From the NCBI RefSeq assembly GCF_029024105.1, contig NZ_CP118963.1, forward strand, positions 1,798,001-1,862,000: 64,000 nucleotides of DNA, in the 5' to 3' direction. The notes below the pieces were generated by a model. That model saw nothing but the letters and a program-made list of their open reading frames with translations. It was not told where the DNA came from and made no database searches. Both the position numbers and the translations under genes were made by a program. How positions within the stretch are numbered: the stretch's first letter is position 1; each line of letters begins with the position of its first letter. The DNA comes from Acinetobacter lwoffii (GTDB taxonomy: Bacteria; Pseudomonadota; Gammaproteobacteria; Pseudomonadales; Moraxellaceae). Below are positions 61,998 to 64,000 of this stretch, one piece after another.

Positions 61998-63419
61998 ATG
62001 CAACCATTTGTTCTATATAACTCAGAGCAACGCAAAAAAGTAGAATTCGTACCTCGTGTTGAAGGTCAAATTGATCTGTATGTCTGTGGTATGACGGTTT
62101 ATGACTACTGTCATATTGGACATGCACGTACAGTGGTTGCATTTGACTATATTATCCGTTTCCTGCGTAGCCAAGGCTGGAAAGTCAAATATGTGCGTAA
62201 TATTACGGATATTGACGACAAAATTATTAAACGTGCCAATGAAAATGGCGAAAGTATCTCAGAGCTAACCAGCCGCTTTATTGATGCGATGAATGAGGAT
62301 TTTGCCAAACTGGGCTGCCTTGCACCTGATGTAGCACCTAAAGCCACAGATTACATCGATCAGATGCAGGATATGATCAGCAACCTGGTCGACAAAGGTA
62401 CGGCTTATCCATCCAATAATGGTGATGTCTACTTTGAGGTCGAGAAGTTTGCCAAATATGGTCGTCTTTCTGGCCGTAAACTGGAAGATATGCAAGCGGG
62501 TGCGTCTGAACGTGTCGATGTCGAAGTTGAAAAGAAACATCCATTTGACTTTGTACTGTGGAAACATGCCAAGGAAAATGAACCGTCATGGGCATCACCT
62601 TGGGGCAATGGCCGTCCAGGCTGGCATATTGAATGTTCCGCAATGTCGACCTGCTGCCTAGGCAATCATTTCGATATTCATGGCGGTGGTGCTGATTTAA
62701 CCTTCCCGCATCATGAAAATGAAATTGCACAATCTGAAGCAGCAACTGGTGAACAGTATGTCAATTACTGGATGCATGCCGGATTTATTAATGTCGATGG
62801 CGAGAAAATGTCGAAGTCTTTAGGCAATTTCTTCACCATTCGCGACGTGATTGAAAAATTCCATCCGGAAGTGGTGCGTTACTTTATTGTCTCTTCCCAT
62901 TATCGTAGCCCGGTGAATTACTCGGATGTTGCCTTAAAAGAAGCAAAAAATACCTTGTCTCGTTTCTACCATTCTTTTAAAACCTATCAGGCGGTTTATG
63001 GTGATCATCTGATTGAAACTCTGGATGAGGCTTTGGTTGAGCGTTTCAATGCCGCTATGCGTGATGATTTCAATACGCCTGAAGCGATTGCGGTATTGTT
63101 CGAAATCAATAAAGAGCTGAATCGTACCGTGAAAGAAGAAAATGCGGAACAGGCAGCGATCTACTACGCAACTTTACGTCACCTGACCAATATTCTCGGT
63201 CTGGTACAGCAAAATGTAGATGAGTTCCTCAAATCTGACATTGGTCAAGAAGCATTGGGACTATCGCCTGAACAAATTGAAGATTTGATTCAACAGCGTC
63301 AGGATGCCAAGAAATCCAAAGAATTCGCACGCGCAGACGAAATCCGTCAATCTTTACTTGATCAAGGTGTTGTTCTTGAGGATACCCGTCAAGGTACAGT
63401 TTGGCGCCGTGCTGATTAA
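61998..63419 (+). CDS. cysS: Cysteinyl-tRNA synthetase CysS
   Basis: 473 residues. Class I signature HIGH is in YCHIGHARTVVAFDYIIRF (about 36-50); KMSKS in VDGEKMSKSLGNFF (about 268-282); zinc-site residues in YVCGMTVYDYCHIGH and IECSAMSTCCLGNHFDIHGG; the C-terminal helical DALR-like and anticodon regions are complete. It charges tRNA-Cys. It stands alone with a tRNA-Gly gene following. Confidence 0.97.
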   Translation: MQPFVLYNSEQRKKVEFVPRVEGQIDLYVCGMTVYDYCHIGHARTVVAFDYIIRFLRSQGWKVKYVRNITDIDDKIIKRANENGESISELTSRFIDAMNEDFAKLGCLAPDVAPKATDYIDQMQDMISNLVDKGTAYPSNNGDVYFEVEKFAKYGRLSGRKLEDMQAGASERVDVEVEKKHPFDFVLWKHAKENEPSWASPWGNGRPGWHIECSAMSTCCLGNHFDIHGGGADLTFPHHENEIAQSEAATGEQYVNYWMHAGFINVDGEKMSKSLGNFFTIRDVIEKFHPEVVRYFIVSSHYRSPVNYSDVALKEAKNTLSRFYHSFKTYQAVYGDHLIETLDEALVERFNAAMRDDFNTPEAIAVLFEINKELNRTVKEENAEQAAIYYATLRHLTNILGLVQQNVDEFLKSDIGQEALGLSPEQIEDLIQQRQDAKKSKEFARADEIRQSLLDQGVVLEDTRQGTVWRRAD

Positions 63420-63433
63420 TTAATCAAACAGAT

Positions 63434-63471
63434 TTATAGAGAGTTGACACTGCTGTGGAATTCTCTATAAT
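63434..63471 (+). promoter_or_regulatory. Sigma-70 promoter of the tRNA-Gly gene with an overlapping dyad
   Basis: TTGACA (63444-63449), 16 bases, TATAAT (63466-63471): near-consensus. A 9-bp inverted repeat, TTATAGAGA (63434-63442) and TCTCTATAA (63462-63470), brackets the -35 and overlaps the -10, an arrangement that could be an operator or coincidence. Confidence 0.85.
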
Positions 63472-63481
63472 TCACCTCATT

Positions 63482-63557
63482 GCGGGAATAGCTCAGTTGG
63501 TAGAGCATAACCTTGCCAAGGTTGGGGTCGGGAGTTCGAGTCTCCTTTCCCGCTCCA
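63482..63557 (+). tRNA. tRNA-Gly (anticodon GCC)
   Basis: 76 nt with encoded CCA. Acceptor GCGGGAA (63482-63488) pairs with TTCCCGC; anticodon loop TTGCCAA places GCC at 63515-63517; T arm GGGAGTTCGAGTCTCC carries the TTCGAGT loop. GCC reads GGC and GGU glycine codons. Strong promoter upstream and terminator downstream; it is monocistronic. Confidence 0.97.
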
Positions 63558-63563
63558 GAATAC

Positions 63564-63597
63564 GAAAAACCCTTATCGAAAGATAAGGGTTTTTTAT
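63564..63597 (+). terminator. Terminator after tRNA-Gly
   Basis: AAAACCCTTATC, GAAA tetraloop, GATAAGGGTTTTTT. Confidence 0.93.
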
Positions 63598-63735
63598 TGT
63601 GTTTGAAAAAAATTTATTAATAAAATGCATATCTCAAATCACTTATTCATCCTCTTTTACCCTGACAATTTTTTTGGGTTAGTCATGACAAAGTGCTATT
63701 GTGGATAAACTTTAAAACTTTCAATCCCTTTCATA

Positions 63736-63747
63736 ACGATATCGTTT
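63736..63747. promoter_or_regulatory. 12-bp palindrome next to the PaaX-like start
   Basis: AACGATATCGTT ends one base before the ATG. Such a perfect palindrome at a translation start is a plausible operator or autoregulation site, but no family consensus was matched. Confidence 0.35.
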
Positions 63748-63748
63748 C

Positions 63749-64000
63749 ATGACTTATAAATTAAATGCTCGTCATCTAATTCTAGATCTTTTATATGCAT
63801 CTAAAAACTCCACCCTGTCTATTAAGCGGATCTTAGCTGCTGCTGAATTATTAGGTATATCTGACAATGGTATCCGTGTCGCTGTAGCCCGATTAAATCA
63901 GGAAAATGTCATTCAAGCTGTAGAGCGCGGCGTGTATCAATTGCTAGAGAAAAAATTCGATACTTCTTTTATCAGCTTAAACAAACATCCTGATATGCAA
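63749..64000 (+). CDS. PaaX-like transcriptional regulator, N-terminal part (truncated by window)
   Basis: 84 codons from MTYKLNARHLILDLLYASKN, open to the window end. The winged-helix N terminus (LSIKRILAAAELLGISDNGI, then RVAVARLNQENVIQAVERGV) matches the PaaX family pattern, repressors of phenylacetate degradation and related catabolic genes; a PaaX middle and C-terminal domain would follow outside the window. The regulated pathway cannot be inferred. Confidence 0.6.
   Translation, partial: MTYKLNARHLILDLLYASKNSTLSIKRILAAAELLGISDNGIRVAVARLNQENVIQAVERGVYQLLEKKFDTSFISLNKHPDMQ

Overview
The window reads as a chromosomal segment of an Acinetobacter-like gammaproteobacterium (Moraxellaceae). 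Supporting evidence is the gene order pyrH-frr-uppS-cdsA-dxr-rseP-bamA-skp-lpxD-fabZ-lpxA, recA-recX beside a small SRP RNA, mutS followed by fdxA, a kdsD-kdsC-lptC-lptA-lptB cluster, A+T-rich intergenic DNA and short efficient terminators. The species assignment is inference from gene content and style; no database was consulted.

Layout. 1-2.3 kb: the 3' end of recA, recX, the SRP RNA on the minus strand and an orphan cpoB/ybgF. 2.4-14.8 kb: a long minus-strand envelope and lipid run (rimO, pyrH, frr, uppS, cdsA, dxr, rseP, bamA, skp, lpxD, fabZ, lpxA) that builds lipid A, isoprenoid carrier and phospholipid precursors and assembles outer-membrane proteins. 15-17.7 kb: the nitrogen two-component pair ntrB-ntrC behind a sigma-54 promoter with possible upstream NtrC sites. 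17.7-24.3 kb: a small zinc-ribbon protein, an MFS transporter broken by an in-frame TGA, mnmG, an unknown secreted protein and two tandem BASS-family transporters. 24.4-30 kb: prmA, a DUF3426 membrane protein, fis with a structured leader, purH and purD.

30-36.9 kb is the most accessory part. It holds an A+T-rich DUF262/DUF1524 (GmrSD-type) gene, a GNAT acetyltransferase, a complete IS5-family insertion sequence, an unexplained structured intergenic stretch, the methionine importer metQ-metN-metI, and an array of short hairpins whose loops carry GGA and resemble CsrA-binding sites. 36.9-50.6 kb: dnaE, trmJ, cysE, two lipoproteins (one TPR-like, one serine hydrolase), mutS, fdxA, an M15-like lipoprotein and an O-methyltransferase. 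50.7-58 kb (minus strand): a tandem universal stress protein, a hexapeptide acyltransferase, a YigZ protein and a Lap-type type I secretion operon whose TolC-like gene is frameshifted near its start. 58-61.6 kb: lptB-lptA-lptC-kdsC-kdsD, completing Kdo synthesis and LPS/LOS transport. 62-64 kb: cysS, tRNA-Gly(GCC) with a near-perfect sigma-70 promoter, and the start of a PaaX-like regulator cut by the window end.

Most of the window is conserved housekeeping sequence. The points most worth a second look are the GGA-loop hairpin element upstream of dnaE, the structured region upstream of metQ, the GmrSD-type gene, the two broken genes (MFS and TolC) and the sigma-54/NtrC architecture of ntrBC.
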